From: Fibrobacter sp. UBA7003
Lineage (GTDB): Bacteria > Fibrobacterota > Fibrobacteria > Fibrobacterales > Fibrobacteraceae
Reading direction: 5' to 3'
DNA: 64,000 bases
Assembly (NCBI GenBank): GCA_002449765.1
Contig: DJXN01000002.1
Span: forward strand, 248,001 to 312,000
This document shows, piece by piece, positions 41,739 through 50,437 of the stretch. The translations under genes and the position numbers were made by a program. Within the stretch, counting starts at the first letter, position 1; every line of letters begins with the position of its first letter. Below the pieces are notes generated by a model that worked only from the letters and a program-made list of their open reading frames with translations, did not search any database and had not been told where the DNA came from.

Positions 41739-42904
41739 GATATTTCCTCGTCCGTCAGGTAGCAAGCCGGATCCTGTTCCCAGAAGTCGCCCGTGACGGC
41801 TTCGGCGCGAGTGCGGAAATTGCCGTTGCAAAGGTTCAAGTAGGCGCACTTGGGGCAGCGTCCCTTCAAAATCGGCTTCCTGTTCTTGAGACCCGCCATA
41901 ATCGGGTTCGATTCGTCGCTCCAGATTTCTCCGAAGTTCCTTTCGCGCACATTCCCGAGGGTAATGTACTGCGTGAATTGGTCAGGGTGAACGTTTCCGA
42001 TGCTGTCGATGTTGCCAAACGCCATGCCGCTGCGGTTACCGCCATTACGCTGGATGAGTTCCAGCACCTTCTCTGCTCGGGCAGGGTCCTCGCGCTTCAT
42101 GCGCAAGTAAAGGTAGACTGCATCGGCGTGGTTATCGACGGTCAGAATTTCCTTGTTTATCCCGCGCTTCTTGAAGTCGAGCGTGCGGTCAATAATCAGG
42201 TCCATCGCCTTGCGGCTCTCTTCGTGGTTCAAGTCGTTTGCGACCATCGCGGAACCGCGCCCGCTGTAAACCAGGTGATAGAAGCATACGCGGTCGATAT
42301 TTTCGGCTTCGAGCAAGTCAAAAATCGCATTCAAGTCTTGCACGTTGTAGCGCGTAATAGTAAAGCGAAGGCCCACCTTCTGGCCCGTCGCCACACAATT
42401 GCGGATTCCGCGCAAAGCGAGTTTGTAAGCGCCTTCCTTGCCGCGGAATTTGTCGTGCGTCGCTTCGCAACCGTCCAGGCTAATGCCCACGTAGCCCACA
42501 CCCATATCCTTGAGTTTCTGGGCGACATCGGGCGTAATGCAGGTGCCGTTCGTGCTGATGGTCGGGCGAATTCCCTTGCTTGCCGCATAGTTCGCAAGTT
42601 CAAAAAAGTCCGGGCGCAAGAGCGGTTCACCACCGCTAAAGAGGATTACCGGCACCTTGAAATCGGCAAGTTGGTCAATAAGCGCCAAGCCTTCTTCGTG
42701 GGTCAATTCGTTCTGGTACTTGATGGCTTCGGAGCGGGCGTAACAGTGCACGCAGCTCAAGTTGCACGTCTTGGTGCAGTTCCATACCACCACGGGGCCG
42801 CGTCCCGGCGCCACGCCATTCTTGCACTCATGGGCCCGCGGTTCATAGCGGAGCTGGTCCCCGAAGTTCGGAGTATCCATCAAAAGCTTGGTAATGCTTA
42901 TCAT
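41735..42904 (-). CDS. ahbC: Radical SAM heme-biosynthesis enzyme (AhbC/NirJ-type)
   Basis: A 389-aa radical SAM/SPASM protein. The N-terminus MISITKLLMDTPNFGDQLRY is typical of the AhbC/AhbD/NirJ family. The cluster motif NCTKTCNLSCVHCYA gives C-x3-C-x2-C, and the C-terminal Cys set (GRCPKCAYLNLCNGN ... DPACYL) would bind a second Fe-S cluster. AhbC converts didecarboxysiroheme to Fe-coproporphyrin III, AhbD that product to heme; the adjacent AhbAB fusion favours AhbC, but AhbD cannot be excluded. GGAAA precedes the ATG. Its stop overlaps the proposed ahbAB start. Confidence 0.85.
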   Translation of the reverse strand: MISITKLLMDTPNFGDQLRYEPRAHECKNGVAPGRGPVVVWNCTKTCNLSCVHCYARSEAIKYQNELTHEEGLALIDQLADFKVPVILFSGGEPLLRPDFFELANYAASKGIRPTISTNGTCITPDVAQKLKDMGVGYVGISLDGCEATHDKFRGKEGAYKLALRGIRNCVATGQKVGLRFTITRYNVQDLNAIFDLLEAENIDRVCFYHLVYSGRGSAMVANDLNHEESRKAMDLIIDRTLDFKKRGINKEILTVDNHADAVYLYLRMKREDPARAEKVLELIQRNGGNRSGMAFGNIDSIGNVHPDQFTQYITLGNVRERNFGEIWSDESNPIMAGLKNRKPILKGRCPKCAYLNLCNGNFRTRAEAVTGDFWEQDPACYLTDEEIS

Positions 42905-42922
42905 AAAGATTTCCAGAAGAGG

Positions 42923-44641
42923 CTACTTCCTCTTCTTGTTCCTCGTGATGTCAGCGAGATTCTTCACCTTGCGGGCAGAGAGTTTCTTCGGCTTCGCAGG
43001 AGCGGGTTCCTCGTCCTTCACAGCAGCTTTCGAAGCAACCGGCTTCACGTCGATATGCTTATAGGCACCCTCGATGACCTTGTTGTCCACAAGAATCTTG
43101 TAGGTAAGCCCATCGACAAACGCCATCCAGCTCGCCTCGATGATGTTGCTCGAGACTCCGACCACATTCCAGTAGCCCTTCTCGTCGCCAAAGGTCGTCC
43201 ACACGCGCACCGTCGCGTCAGAAGCCACGTTGGACCCCAGCACGCGCACCTTGTAGTCATCGAGCTTGACTTTCGCCATGTTCGGGAAGAACGGGAGCAA
43301 AGCCTTACGCAGCGCCGCGTCGAGAGCGTTCACCGGGCCGTCGCCTTCGCTCACCTGATGGCTAATCTTGTCGCCAATCTGGAGCTTGACGGTCGCCTGC
43401 GAAACGGACACACCCTGCGGAGTCTTGTCTTCGATGACGCGGTAGCCCAGCACCTTGAACGGTTCCTGAACCATTCCGAGGTGGCGGTAAACGAGCATCT
43501 TGAAACTCGCCTCGGCAGAGTCGAAATGCCAGCCCGCGTTTTCACGCTCCTTGATGAGCGTGAGCAGCTTGCCCACAACCGGATCCTTCTTGTCGATGCC
43601 CGGCTTGATGGCCCTGAGCTTTTCCACAACGAGGGAACCGCCCGCCTGGTCGCTCGTGACGAACACGCGGTCGTTACCCACCTCGTGCGGGTCGATATGC
43701 TCGAAGCTGCGGCTCACCTTCATCACGCCGTCGATATGGGCACCGCCCTTGTGCGCAAACGCCGCATCGCCCACGTACGGGGCATGCACGTCGCTCGGGA
43801 GGTTCACAATCTGGTCCACGTTGCTGCTCAGCTGGCGGAGGCGAGCCATTTTTTTGGCGGCAAAGAACTTTGCGCCCATCTTGAAATGAAGATCGGCGGC
43901 AATGGTCGTGAGGTTTGCGTTTCCGCAACGCTCGCCATAGCCATTCACAACGCCCTGCACCATAGTCGCACCGCACTTGACGGCATAAATACTGTTGCAT
44001 ACGGCAAGGCCCGCGTCATTATGCACGTGGATGCCGATGGGCGTCGAAATCTGTTTCTTAACGTCCTTCACAATCTGTTCAAGTTCCCACGGCATCGTCC
44101 CGCCGTTCGTATCGCAAAGCACGATGCAGTCCGCACGGCCGCGTTCCGCAGCCTTCAGCGTCTCGATAGCGTATTGCGGGTTCGCCTTGTAGCCGTCAAA
44201 GAAATGTTCCGCATCGTAAATCACCTCCTCGGAATGGTCCTTGAGGTAGTCGACGGAAGACTCGATCATGTCGAGGTTCTCTTCTAGCGTGGTGCGGATG
44301 ACGTCGGTCACGTGCAGGTCCCAGCTCTTGCCGAAAATCGTCTTGACCGGGGCTTCCGACTTCACGAGCGCCTGCAGCAGCGGGTCATTCTCGGGCAACA
44401 CCTTCGGACGGCGCGTAGAGCCGAACGCGGCGATCTTCGCATGTTTCAGCTTCACTTCCTTGATTTTGCGGAAGAATTCCTCGTCGGTCGGGTTGCTCGG
44501 ATTGGGCCAGCCCCCTTCGATGTAGTCAAAACCGAAATGGTCAAGAATTCGCGCAATCTGCAGCTTGTCGGCGAGAGAAAGGCTTATCTTGCGGTCTTGG
44601 TTACCGTCACGGAGGGTTGTATCGTATAAAAGGACTTTCAT
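42923..44641 (-). CDS. cimA: (R)-citramalate synthase
   Basis: Condenses acetyl-CoA with pyruvate to citramalate, opening a threonine-independent route to isoleucine. The 572-aa product has DTTLRDGNQDRKISLSLADKLQIARIL, FDYIEGGWPNPSNP, the catalytic region DAEHFFDGYKANP, and HVHNDAGLAVCNSIYAVKCGA with GYGERCGNANL. A LeuA-type allosteric domain follows from about res. 400. The EHFFDGYKANP and GGWPNPSNP text separate it from 2-isopropylmalate synthase. A Lys/Pro-rich tail of about 50 residues is an extra. TATCTTTG 5 nt before the ATG implies a leaderless message. Confidence 0.93.
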   Translation of the reverse strand: MKVLLYDTTLRDGNQDRKISLSLADKLQIARILDHFGFDYIEGGWPNPSNPTDEEFFRKIKEVKLKHAKIAAFGSTRRPKVLPENDPLLQALVKSEAPVKTIFGKSWDLHVTDVIRTTLEENLDMIESSVDYLKDHSEEVIYDAEHFFDGYKANPQYAIETLKAAERGRADCIVLCDTNGGTMPWELEQIVKDVKKQISTPIGIHVHNDAGLAVCNSIYAVKCGATMVQGVVNGYGERCGNANLTTIAADLHFKMGAKFFAAKKMARLRQLSSNVDQIVNLPSDVHAPYVGDAAFAHKGGAHIDGVMKVSRSFEHIDPHEVGNDRVFVTSDQAGGSLVVEKLRAIKPGIDKKDPVVGKLLTLIKERENAGWHFDSAEASFKMLVYRHLGMVQEPFKVLGYRVIEDKTPQGVSVSQATVKLQIGDKISHQVSEGDGPVNALDAALRKALLPFFPNMAKVKLDDYKVRVLGSNVASDATVRVWTTFGDEKGYWNVVGVSSNIIEASWMAFVDGLTYKILVDNKVIEGAYKHIDVKPVASKAAVKDEEPAPAKPKKLSARKVKNLADITRNKKRK

Positions 44642-44646
44642 GAGCG

Positions 44647-44654
44647 CAAAGATA
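44647..44654 (-). promoter_or_regulatory. Putative promoter box TATCTTTG before cimA
   Basis: Exact TAnnTTTG, 5 nt before the ATG, preceded by a T-rich run. Confidence 0.55.
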
Positions 44655-44671
44655 GAAAAATATCCCCGCGA

Positions 44672-45268
44672 CTAGAGCCTATTGTTCACCACGTCCCAAT
44701 CGATGATGCTCCACAGCGCCTTGAGGTAGTCCGGGCGGCGGTTGCGGTAGTCGATGTAGTAGGCATGTTCCCACACGTCGAACGTGAGAAGCGGCTTGAG
44801 GCCCCTGGCGAGCGGGTTCTGGGCGTTGCCTTCCTGCGTAATCACGAGTTTGCCCGATGCGTCGGCGGATAGCCAGACCCAGCCGGAACCGAAGAGGGAG
44901 GCTCCCTTCGCCTGGAATTCTTCCTGGAACTTTTCGAAGGAACCAAAGTCGCGGACAATAGCCTCGGCAATTTTACCGAACGGCGTATTGCTAGCAGACG
45001 GAGACCTGAACTGCATAAAATACATGTAGTGGTTCAGGAACTGCCCCGCATTGTTGAACACGCCCCCTTCGGCGCTTTTCACGATGTCTTCGATAGACTT
45101 GCCCTCGAAGGCACTCCCCGGGAGGGCCGCATTCAGGTTGTTGAGGTAAGTCTGCAGGTGTTTCGCATAGTGAAATTCAATGGTTTCAGCACTCAGTGCC
45201 GGAGCCAAGTCCCCCGCCGCATACGGAAGGGCGGGCATTTCAAATTTTCCATTGACCGGTTGAATCAT
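44672..45268 (-). CDS. Superoxide dismutase, Fe/Mn family
   Basis: A 198-aa cytoplasmic enzyme dismutating superoxide, notable in an obligate anaerobe. Metal ligands are visible: FHYAKHLQTYLNNLN (His), GQFLNHYMYFMQF (His), and TFDVWEHAYYIDYRNRRPDYL (Asp and His); GSGWVWLSAD is the usual core. Iron or manganese preference cannot be settled by eye. The frame extends 37 codons upstream. AGAGGC before the ATG at 45268 and the family start (FEMPALPYAAGDLAPALS) fix the start there. Confidence 0.95.
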   Translation of the reverse strand: MIQPVNGKFEMPALPYAAGDLAPALSAETIEFHYAKHLQTYLNNLNAALPGSAFEGKSIEDIVKSAEGGVFNNAGQFLNHYMYFMQFRSPSASNTPFGKIAEAIVRDFGSFEKFQEEFQAKGASLFGSGWVWLSADASGKLVITQEGNAQNPLARGLKPLLTFDVWEHAYYIDYRNRRPDYLKALWSIIDWDVVNNRL

Positions 45269-45299
45269 GTAAGCCTCTTTATTTGCGGTCGTGCCGCGG

Positions 45300-46397
45300 T
45301 TAAATGCTACTTTCGATAAATTCCTTGCGGAACGTGCCGTTGCCGAGCAGGATGTCGATGGGCAACTTCTTGAACTCATATTCGTAGGGCGGTTGCTTCC
45401 AGGCGAAATCCTTCGGGTACTCGTTGAAGATGTACTGCAACAGCTTTACCGCCATGTCGAAACTGCGGAACTTGTCACGGTCGAGCACGTGTATCTGCGC
45501 GCCTCCGCAAATCTGCCCCGCGCCCTTGTGGAACGTGGGCTGGAAGTAGTTCTCACGGAAGTACACGCCGGGAAGCTTGAGCCCGTTCATGTACTTGCAG
45601 AGCTTTACGGCATCGATAAACGGCGCACCGAAAATCTCGAACGGGCGCGTAGTGCCGCGGCCTTCGCTCACGTTGGTGGCCTCGAATAGGCACATGCCCG
45701 GGTAAACGATCGCGGTATCGAGGGTCGGCATATTGGGGCTCGGCAAAATCCACGGAAGACCCGTCTGATCATACCACATCTTTTTGTCGTAGCCTTCCAT
45801 GCCGAGCACGTAGAGTTCGCACTTGGGGAAGCGTTCTTCCTTGAACTGCACCGCCAGTTCGCCGATAGTCTTTGCATGGCGCGTGCGGATGCTGTGGAGG
45901 CCCACGAAACTCGTGTAATTCAAGTCCAGCACCGGGCCTTCCTCGTCGATACAGTTGATGGGGTTCGGGCGGTCCACCACAATCACGGGGATTCCGGCCT
46001 TCTCGCAGGCTTTCATACAAAGGAACAGCGTCCAGATGAACGTGTAGTAGCGGGCGCCAACGTCCTGCAAGTCCACGAGCATCATGTCCACGTGGCTAAG
46101 CATCTCGGGCGTGGGTTCGCGGTGTTCGCCGTACAGGCTATAGACGGGTATGCCCAGTTCGGGGTCGGTGTAGCCCTCCCACTCGATCATATTGTCCTGT
46201 GTGTGGCCCTTGATGCCGTGCTGCGGGCCAAAGAGGGCCGAAAGCTTGAACAGCTTGCCGTCGTATTCCTTGAGGAGGTCAAGGGTGTAGTGCAGGTCCG
46301 GGAGGACCGATGCCGGGTGGAGGACGGCGCCGAGGCGCTTGCCGCGGAGATTTACGGGAAAAACCTTTTCAAAACGTGAAAGAGCCAAAGTAGTCAT
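45300..46397 (-). CDS. Exo-beta-N-acetylmuramidase NamZ family (DUF1343, GH171)
   Basis: A 365-aa protein of the DUF1343/NamZ family, which removes terminal MurNAc from peptidoglycan fragments. Signature segments: LSALFGPQHGIKGHTQDNMIEW, PVYSLYGEHREPTPEML, MLVDLQDVGARYYTFIWT, VVDRPNPINCIDEEGPVLD, LPWILPSPNMPTLDTAIVYPGMCLFEATNVSEGRGTTRPFEIFGAPFI. No obvious signal peptide follows the ATG at 46397, so the protein is probably cytoplasmic unless an internal start is used. It would support wall-sugar recycling. The namZ and ssb starts diverge across about 120 nt. Confidence 0.9.
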   Translation of the reverse strand: MTTLALSRFEKVFPVNLRGKRLGAVLHPASVLPDLHYTLDLLKEYDGKLFKLSALFGPQHGIKGHTQDNMIEWEGYTDPELGIPVYSLYGEHREPTPEMLSHVDMMLVDLQDVGARYYTFIWTLFLCMKACEKAGIPVIVVDRPNPINCIDEEGPVLDLNYTSFVGLHSIRTRHAKTIGELAVQFKEERFPKCELYVLGMEGYDKKMWYDQTGLPWILPSPNMPTLDTAIVYPGMCLFEATNVSEGRGTTRPFEIFGAPFIDAVKLCKYMNGLKLPGVYFRENYFQPTFHKGAGQICGGAQIHVLDRDKFRSFDMAVKLLQYIFNEYPKDFAWKQPPYEYEFKKLPIDILLGNGTFRKEFIESSI

Positions 46398-46448
46398 ATG
46401 TCCCAAAATATAAAATAATGTAGTCAAAGTCAAAAAAAATCCCAAAAA

Positions 46449-46463
46449 TGGCACAAAGTGTCA
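46449..46463. promoter_or_regulatory. Imperfect palindrome between namZ and ssb
   Basis: TGGCAC-AAA-GTGTCA is a 6-3-6 palindrome with one mismatch, in the T-rich region before ssb. It is reminiscent of, but differently spaced from, the Fibrobacter LexA box. It could be an operator. Confidence 0.3.
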
Positions 46464-46517
46464 AAATGTTTTTTTTATTTTTGGAATAGAAACAAAAAAC
46501 AACAGACAGGTAAAAAT

Positions 46518-46979
46518 ATGGCATATCTAAACAAAGTGATGCTCATTGGTAACATCGGAAAGGACCCAGAAATTCGCATGAGCCAAACCGGCGGCCGCAA
46601 GCGCGTCGCCTTCTCCCTCGCCACTAGCCGCCGTTACCGCGACAACAATGGCGAACAAAAAGAACAGACCGACTGGCACAACATCGTCGGCTGGGGCAAG
46701 ATTGCCGACATCGTCGAACAGCTCGGCATCCGCAAGGGCATGAGCCTCTACGTGGAAGGCACCCTCACCAACCGCAGCTGGACCGACCAGAACGGCCAGA
46801 AGCGCTACGCAACCGAAGTGAACATGGACACCTTCCAGCTCCTCGGCCCCCGCACCCCGGGTGCCGGCCAGGGCGGCAACTACCAAAGCGCCAACCAGGG
46901 CAACAGCTATTCTTCACAGAACAGCGCCCCCGCCTTCGAAAGCGCCATGCCCGAGGGCGACGACGACCTCCCGTTCTAG
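46518..46979 (+). CDS. ssb: Single-stranded DNA-binding protein
   Basis: A 153-aa SSB: OB-fold N-terminus MAYLNKVMLIGNIGKDPEIRMSQTGGRKRVAFSLAT, then WHNIVGWGKIADIVEQLGIRKGMSLYVEGTL, a Gly/Gln/Asn-rich linker and the conserved acidic protein-interaction tail EGDDDLPF. AGG lies upstream of the ATG at 46518; the 20 codons of open frame before it are unrelated. It heads a plus-strand group with the membrane protein and asd. Confidence 0.97.
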   Translation: MAYLNKVMLIGNIGKDPEIRMSQTGGRKRVAFSLATSRRYRDNNGEQKEQTDWHNIVGWGKIADIVEQLGIRKGMSLYVEGTLTNRSWTDQNGQKRYATEVNMDTFQLLGPRTPGAGQGGNYQSANQGNSYSSQNSAPAFESAMPEGDDDLPF

Positions 46980-46988
46980 CGTTCGACT

Positions 46989-47951
46989 ATGAACCAGGAC
47001 GTAGCCAATATTTCATTGATGTTCGTGCTCCCGCTCGGGATCACGTTCATCACTATTCTCCAGACGGCAGCCGCCCCCGAGCGCATGCACAAGATTATCG
47101 GCGCGGGGCTTTCGTTCCTCGTCGTCGTAATGGACTGTCTCTTCTACTTCACGAAGAACTCCTTCATCAGCTACAACGCCGACGGCGGACTGCTTCTAGC
47201 ATTTGCAAGTCTTCTCTTGTTCGGAATTCTGAACGTTATCCGCAGCGAGGATGTCCCGGCGAAAGTCGCGAACATCCTTTTTTGCGTATTCATGCTTTCG
47301 GCTTTCGTGGGAATCGCCTACTGGGAGCGCCCGACCCTCCTCGTTACGGCCGACTACACGCCCGCCGAGCTAGCCGCCCAGAACGCGAAATACCAGGACT
47401 ACATCGCCTCGTTCCAGAACGGTGAAGGAGGCAAGTGGCAAGAGGCCCCGAAAGGCCGCTCCGCAGCGCCGAATGCCGGGACGGCCACCCCAGGCGCGCA
47501 GCCGCGTCTGAGCGATGCCGCCAGGAGCAGACTCGACAAGTATGTCGACGAGTGCACCAAAGTCATCGACCGCATGAACTCCATCATGGCGAGCATCGAG
47601 AGCTTCGGGACCATTCCCGCAAACGCGTCCGAATCCGAACGCGAGCAAAAAAGCCAGCAGGCGCTCGCCATCAACAACAACGCGACCGCACTCAACAAGA
47701 AGACTCTCGGGCTGTTCCATCCGCACGAATCGAGCGAGGCACACTCCGAAATCATCCAGGCGAGCGAAAGCGTCCGCCTTGCCGCGTACTCGCTGTACAC
47801 CTACACCCTGCAAGAAAACGCACAGGAGCAGGCCAACCAGTACAGTCAGTGCAGAAACCAGATTACGCAGGCAAGGGTATCACTGGACCGCTTCTGGAAG
47901 GACATCGAGAACTTAAAATCAAACTACCAACCTCAACAAGAAGATAATTAA
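46989..47951 (+). CDS. Membrane protein with four predicted helices and a coiled-coil C-terminus
   Basis: A 320-aa protein of unknown family. Residues about 8-125 hold four hydrophobic segments (ISLMFVLPLGITFITILQ; GAGLSFLVVVMDCLFYF; LLLAFASLLLFGILNVI; ILFCVFMLSAFVGIAYW). Residues about 170-310 are Gln/Ala/Glu-rich and helical, with heptad-like spacing and few Pro, suggesting a coiled coil. It starts 9 nt after ssb and ends 9 nt before asd, so it is co-transcribed with both. I do not recognise a function. Confidence 0.72.
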   Translation: MNQDVANISLMFVLPLGITFITILQTAAAPERMHKIIGAGLSFLVVVMDCLFYFTKNSFISYNADGGLLLAFASLLLFGILNVIRSEDVPAKVANILFCVFMLSAFVGIAYWERPTLLVTADYTPAELAAQNAKYQDYIASFQNGEGGKWQEAPKGRSAAPNAGTATPGAQPRLSDAARSRLDKYVDECTKVIDRMNSIMASIESFGTIPANASESEREQKSQQALAINNNATALNKKTLGLFHPHESSEAHSEIIQASESVRLAAYSLYTYTLQENAQEQANQYSQCRNQITQARVSLDRFWKDIENLKSNYQPQQEDN

Positions 47952-47960
47952 AGGTTAATT

Positions 47961-48971
47961 ATGATTCGCAACGTTGCCATCATGGGCGCAACCGGCGCCG
48001 TCGGCCAGGAAATCCTCTCCATCCTCGAGGAACGCAACTTCCCGCTGCAGAGCCTCAAGCTCCTCGCTTCCGAGCGCAGCGCGGGCAAGGAATTCAAGTT
48101 CAAGGGCGAATCGCTCAAGTGCGAAGTCCTGAACAAGGATTCCTTCAAGGGTATCGACCTGGTGCTCAGCTCCGCCGGTGCCGCGATTTCCCAGGAATTC
48201 GCCCCCATCGCCGTCGAGAACGGCGCCGTGGTCGTCGACAACACGAGCTTCTTCCGCATGGACCCGAAGGTCCCGCTGGTCGTGCCCGAAGTGAACCCCG
48301 AAGACATCAAGCTCTACAAGGCTGAAAACGGCGGCAAGGGCATTATCGCCAACCCGAACTGCACGACCATCATGATGGTTGTGGTCTTGAACCCGATCGA
48401 GAAGATTTCTCACATCAAGAAGATTCACATTTCTTCTTACCAGAGCGCAAGCGGCGCAGGTGCCATCGCCATGGAAGAACTCAAGCAGCAGTACAAGGAC
48501 ATCATCGAGACGGGCACCACCACGCACATCAACAAGTTCCCGTTCCAGCTCGCGTACAACGTGATTCCGCAGATCGACAAGATGACGGAAAACGACTACA
48601 CGAAGGAAGAAATGAAGATGTTCAACGAAACGCGTAAGATTATGCACTCCGACGTGCGTACGAGCGCTACCTGCGTGCGCGTGAGCTCGCTGCGTTCCCA
48701 CTCCGAATCCGTGTGGTTCGAGACCGAGCGTCCGGTTTCTGTCGAAGAAATCCGCAACGCTTTGAAGAACGCCCCGGGCGTGACCCTCAAGGACGACCCG
48801 CAGAACTACGTTTACCCCATGCCGCTCGAAAGCGCAGGCAAGGACAACGTGTTCGTTGGCCGTATCCGCAAGGACCTCGCCGACGACAACAGCAACACAC
48901 TGTGGCTCACCGGTGACCAGATCCGCAAGGGCGCTGCCCTCAACGCCGTGCAGATTGGTGAGATGCTCTAA
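47961..48971 (+). CDS. asd: Aspartate-semialdehyde dehydrogenase
   Basis: Makes aspartate semialdehyde from aspartyl phosphate for lysine, threonine, methionine and diaminopimelate. The 336-aa product has the NADP-binding start VAIMGATGAVGQEILSILEER, the catalytic Cys in NPNCTTIMMVVVLNPI, the SSYQSASGAGAIAMEEL loop, and the VRTSATCVRVSSLRSHSESVWFE region with the second active-site residues. AAAGG lies 6 nt before the ATG. A group of hairpins and a bidirectional terminator follow. Confidence 0.96.
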   Translation: MIRNVAIMGATGAVGQEILSILEERNFPLQSLKLLASERSAGKEFKFKGESLKCEVLNKDSFKGIDLVLSSAGAAISQEFAPIAVENGAVVVDNTSFFRMDPKVPLVVPEVNPEDIKLYKAENGGKGIIANPNCTTIMMVVVLNPIEKISHIKKIHISSYQSASGAGAIAMEELKQQYKDIIETGTTTHINKFPFQLAYNVIPQIDKMTENDYTKEEMKMFNETRKIMHSDVRTSATCVRVSSLRSHSESVWFETERPVSVEEIRNALKNAPGVTLKDDPQNYVYPMPLESAGKDNVFVGRIRKDLADDNSNTLWLTGDQIRKGAALNAVQIGEML

Positions 48972-48984
48972 AGGCGAGCGCAGC

Positions 48985-49138
48985 GGGAATGCTTGCATTC
49001 CCATTGCCGAGCCGCCGAGCATCGGACTCCAAAGGAGTCCAAATTCTCGCTAAGGGCGTGTAATCCCGAGTGTCATCCCCGCGTGATTCGGCACAAGGTC
49101 GCTGAGCTTGTCGAAGCGCACCAACCATAACGGGGATC
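48985..49138. repeat. Cluster of palindromic repeats downstream of asd
   Basis: Three stem-loops in a row: GGGAATGC / GCATTCCC (48985-49002, TT loop); GGACTCC-AAA-GGAGTCC (49024-49040); and a type A element whose arms ATCCCCG (49075-49081) and CGGGGAT (49131-49137) are split by a type B-like insert (49097-49123; CGCT...AGCG around gagcttgtcga). The nesting suggests sequential insertion of mobile small repeats. Confidence 0.75.
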
Positions 49139-49154
49139 TTCTATTACAAGCATC

Positions 49155-49186
49155 AAAAAACCGTCCCGCAAAAGGACGGCTTTTTT
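49155..49186. terminator. Bidirectional terminator between asd and the aminopeptidase gene
   Basis: CCGTCC / GGACGG with a 7-nt loop, flanked by six A and, after one C, six T residues. It serves both convergent genes. Confidence 0.88.
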
Positions 49187-49205
49187 CATAGGATGACGCC
49201 AAGCG

Positions 49206-50324
49206 TCACTTTCCCAGTTGGTCCGGGTTCAGGCACTTGAGTTCGTCAATCACGAACAGGCCGTCCTTGCGGATGAGCTTGTCGTCGAACCAGATTTCAC
49301 CGCCACCGTATTCCGGGCGCATGATGAGCACCAGGTCCCAGTGGATGGCGGAATTGTTGCCGTTCGGAGCTTCCTCGTAGCACATGCCCGGCGTAAAGTG
49401 GATGCTGCCAGCAATCTTCTCGTCGAAGAGGATGTCGCACATCGGCGCGTTCACGAACGGGTTGAAACCGATGGCGAACTCGCCCACATAGCGTGCACCC
49501 TCGTCGGTATCGAGAATGGCGTTGAGCTGCGCATTATCGCCCGTTTCGCAGGTGGCGTCCACAATCTTCCCGTCCTTGAATTCCAGGCGGATGTTGCTGA
49601 ACTGCTTGCCCTCGTAGAGCGTGGGCGTATTGTAGTGAATCACGCCGTTGATGCTGTTGCGCACGGGCGCGGTATAAACTTCGCCGTCCGGGATGTTCAT
49701 GTTGCCGCAGCACGGAATCGCAGGGATATCCCTGATGCTGAACGTGATATCGGTGCCGTTTGCCACGAGGCGCACCTTGTCCGTCTTGTTCATGAGGTTC
49801 ACGAGATTCTGCGCGGCGCGGCCCATGCGCGGGTAGTCCGCGAGGCACGCCTGGAAGTAGAAGTCCTCGAACGCCTCGGTACTCATCTTCGCGCCCTGCG
49901 CCATGGAGGCGTTCGGCCAGCGGAGTACGCACCAACGCGTCTTGTTCACGCGGTAGTCGAGCGTTTCCTTAGTCATCTTGCGGTACATGAGCATTTTCTC
50001 GTCGCTCACGTCGCAGTTTTCCATGAAGTTGTCGGCCCCGCGGATGGCGATGTAGGCCTGCATCTTCTTCATTTCGGCAAGGGCAAGTTCGGCCTCGACC
50101 TTCATCTGGGCTTCGCTTGCAGAAAGGAGCATCTGGCGGCGCACGCGGCTCTTGGAGTTGCGCACGAAGGCGTTGCCCCCCACCTTCTCGACAGCCTTGA
50201 TGAGCTCGGTAGAAACTTCGTCGGGCGTGTCGGTCGTTTCGATAAGGATGTTCTCGCCCGCCTTCAGGGCAAGCGCGTTGTTAATCAGATTTTCTGCAAG
50301 TTTCGTAATACGCGGATCGGTCAT
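49206..50324 (-). CDS. M29-family metalloaminopeptidase (AmpS type)
   Basis: A 372-aa cytoplasmic aminopeptidase. Family motifs: ALALKAGENILIETTDTPDEVSTELIKAV; DGEVYTAPVRNSINGVIHYNTP (metal-binding Glu); GARYVGEFAIGFNPFVN (Glu); GSIHFTPGMCYEE; and NNSAIHWDLVLIMRPEYGG (His, Asp). The ATG at 50324 is chosen for its GGAG site 8 nt upstream; the frame is open 13 codons further. It has no operon partner here. Confidence 0.93.
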   Translation of the reverse strand: MTDPRITKLAENLINNALALKAGENILIETTDTPDEVSTELIKAVEKVGGNAFVRNSKSRVRRQMLLSASEAQMKVEAELALAEMKKMQAYIAIRGADNFMENCDVSDEKMLMYRKMTKETLDYRVNKTRWCVLRWPNASMAQGAKMSTEAFEDFYFQACLADYPRMGRAAQNLVNLMNKTDKVRLVANGTDITFSIRDIPAIPCCGNMNIPDGEVYTAPVRNSINGVIHYNTPTLYEGKQFSNIRLEFKDGKIVDATCETGDNAQLNAILDTDEGARYVGEFAIGFNPFVNAPMCDILFDEKIAGSIHFTPGMCYEEAPNGNNSAIHWDLVLIMRPEYGGGEIWFDDKLIRKDGLFVIDELKCLNPDQLGK

Positions 50325-50437
50325 TTCAATTTCTCCATTTTGTTCCGCGTGAGAATATAGCAAAAAGGAGAAACAAACGCAAGAACAGGGACCCGCTCAA
50401 AAAAAATTGAAAAGGGGCCGCTTCACTCGCCTCACTA

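Noticed and set aside
41978..44287. 769-codon plus-strand open frame
   Set aside because: It is antisense to cimA and ahbC, both confidently identified.
48985..49186. CRISPR array in the asd downstream spacer
   Set aside because: The palindromes differ from each other and are not regularly spaced; no cas genes are in the window.
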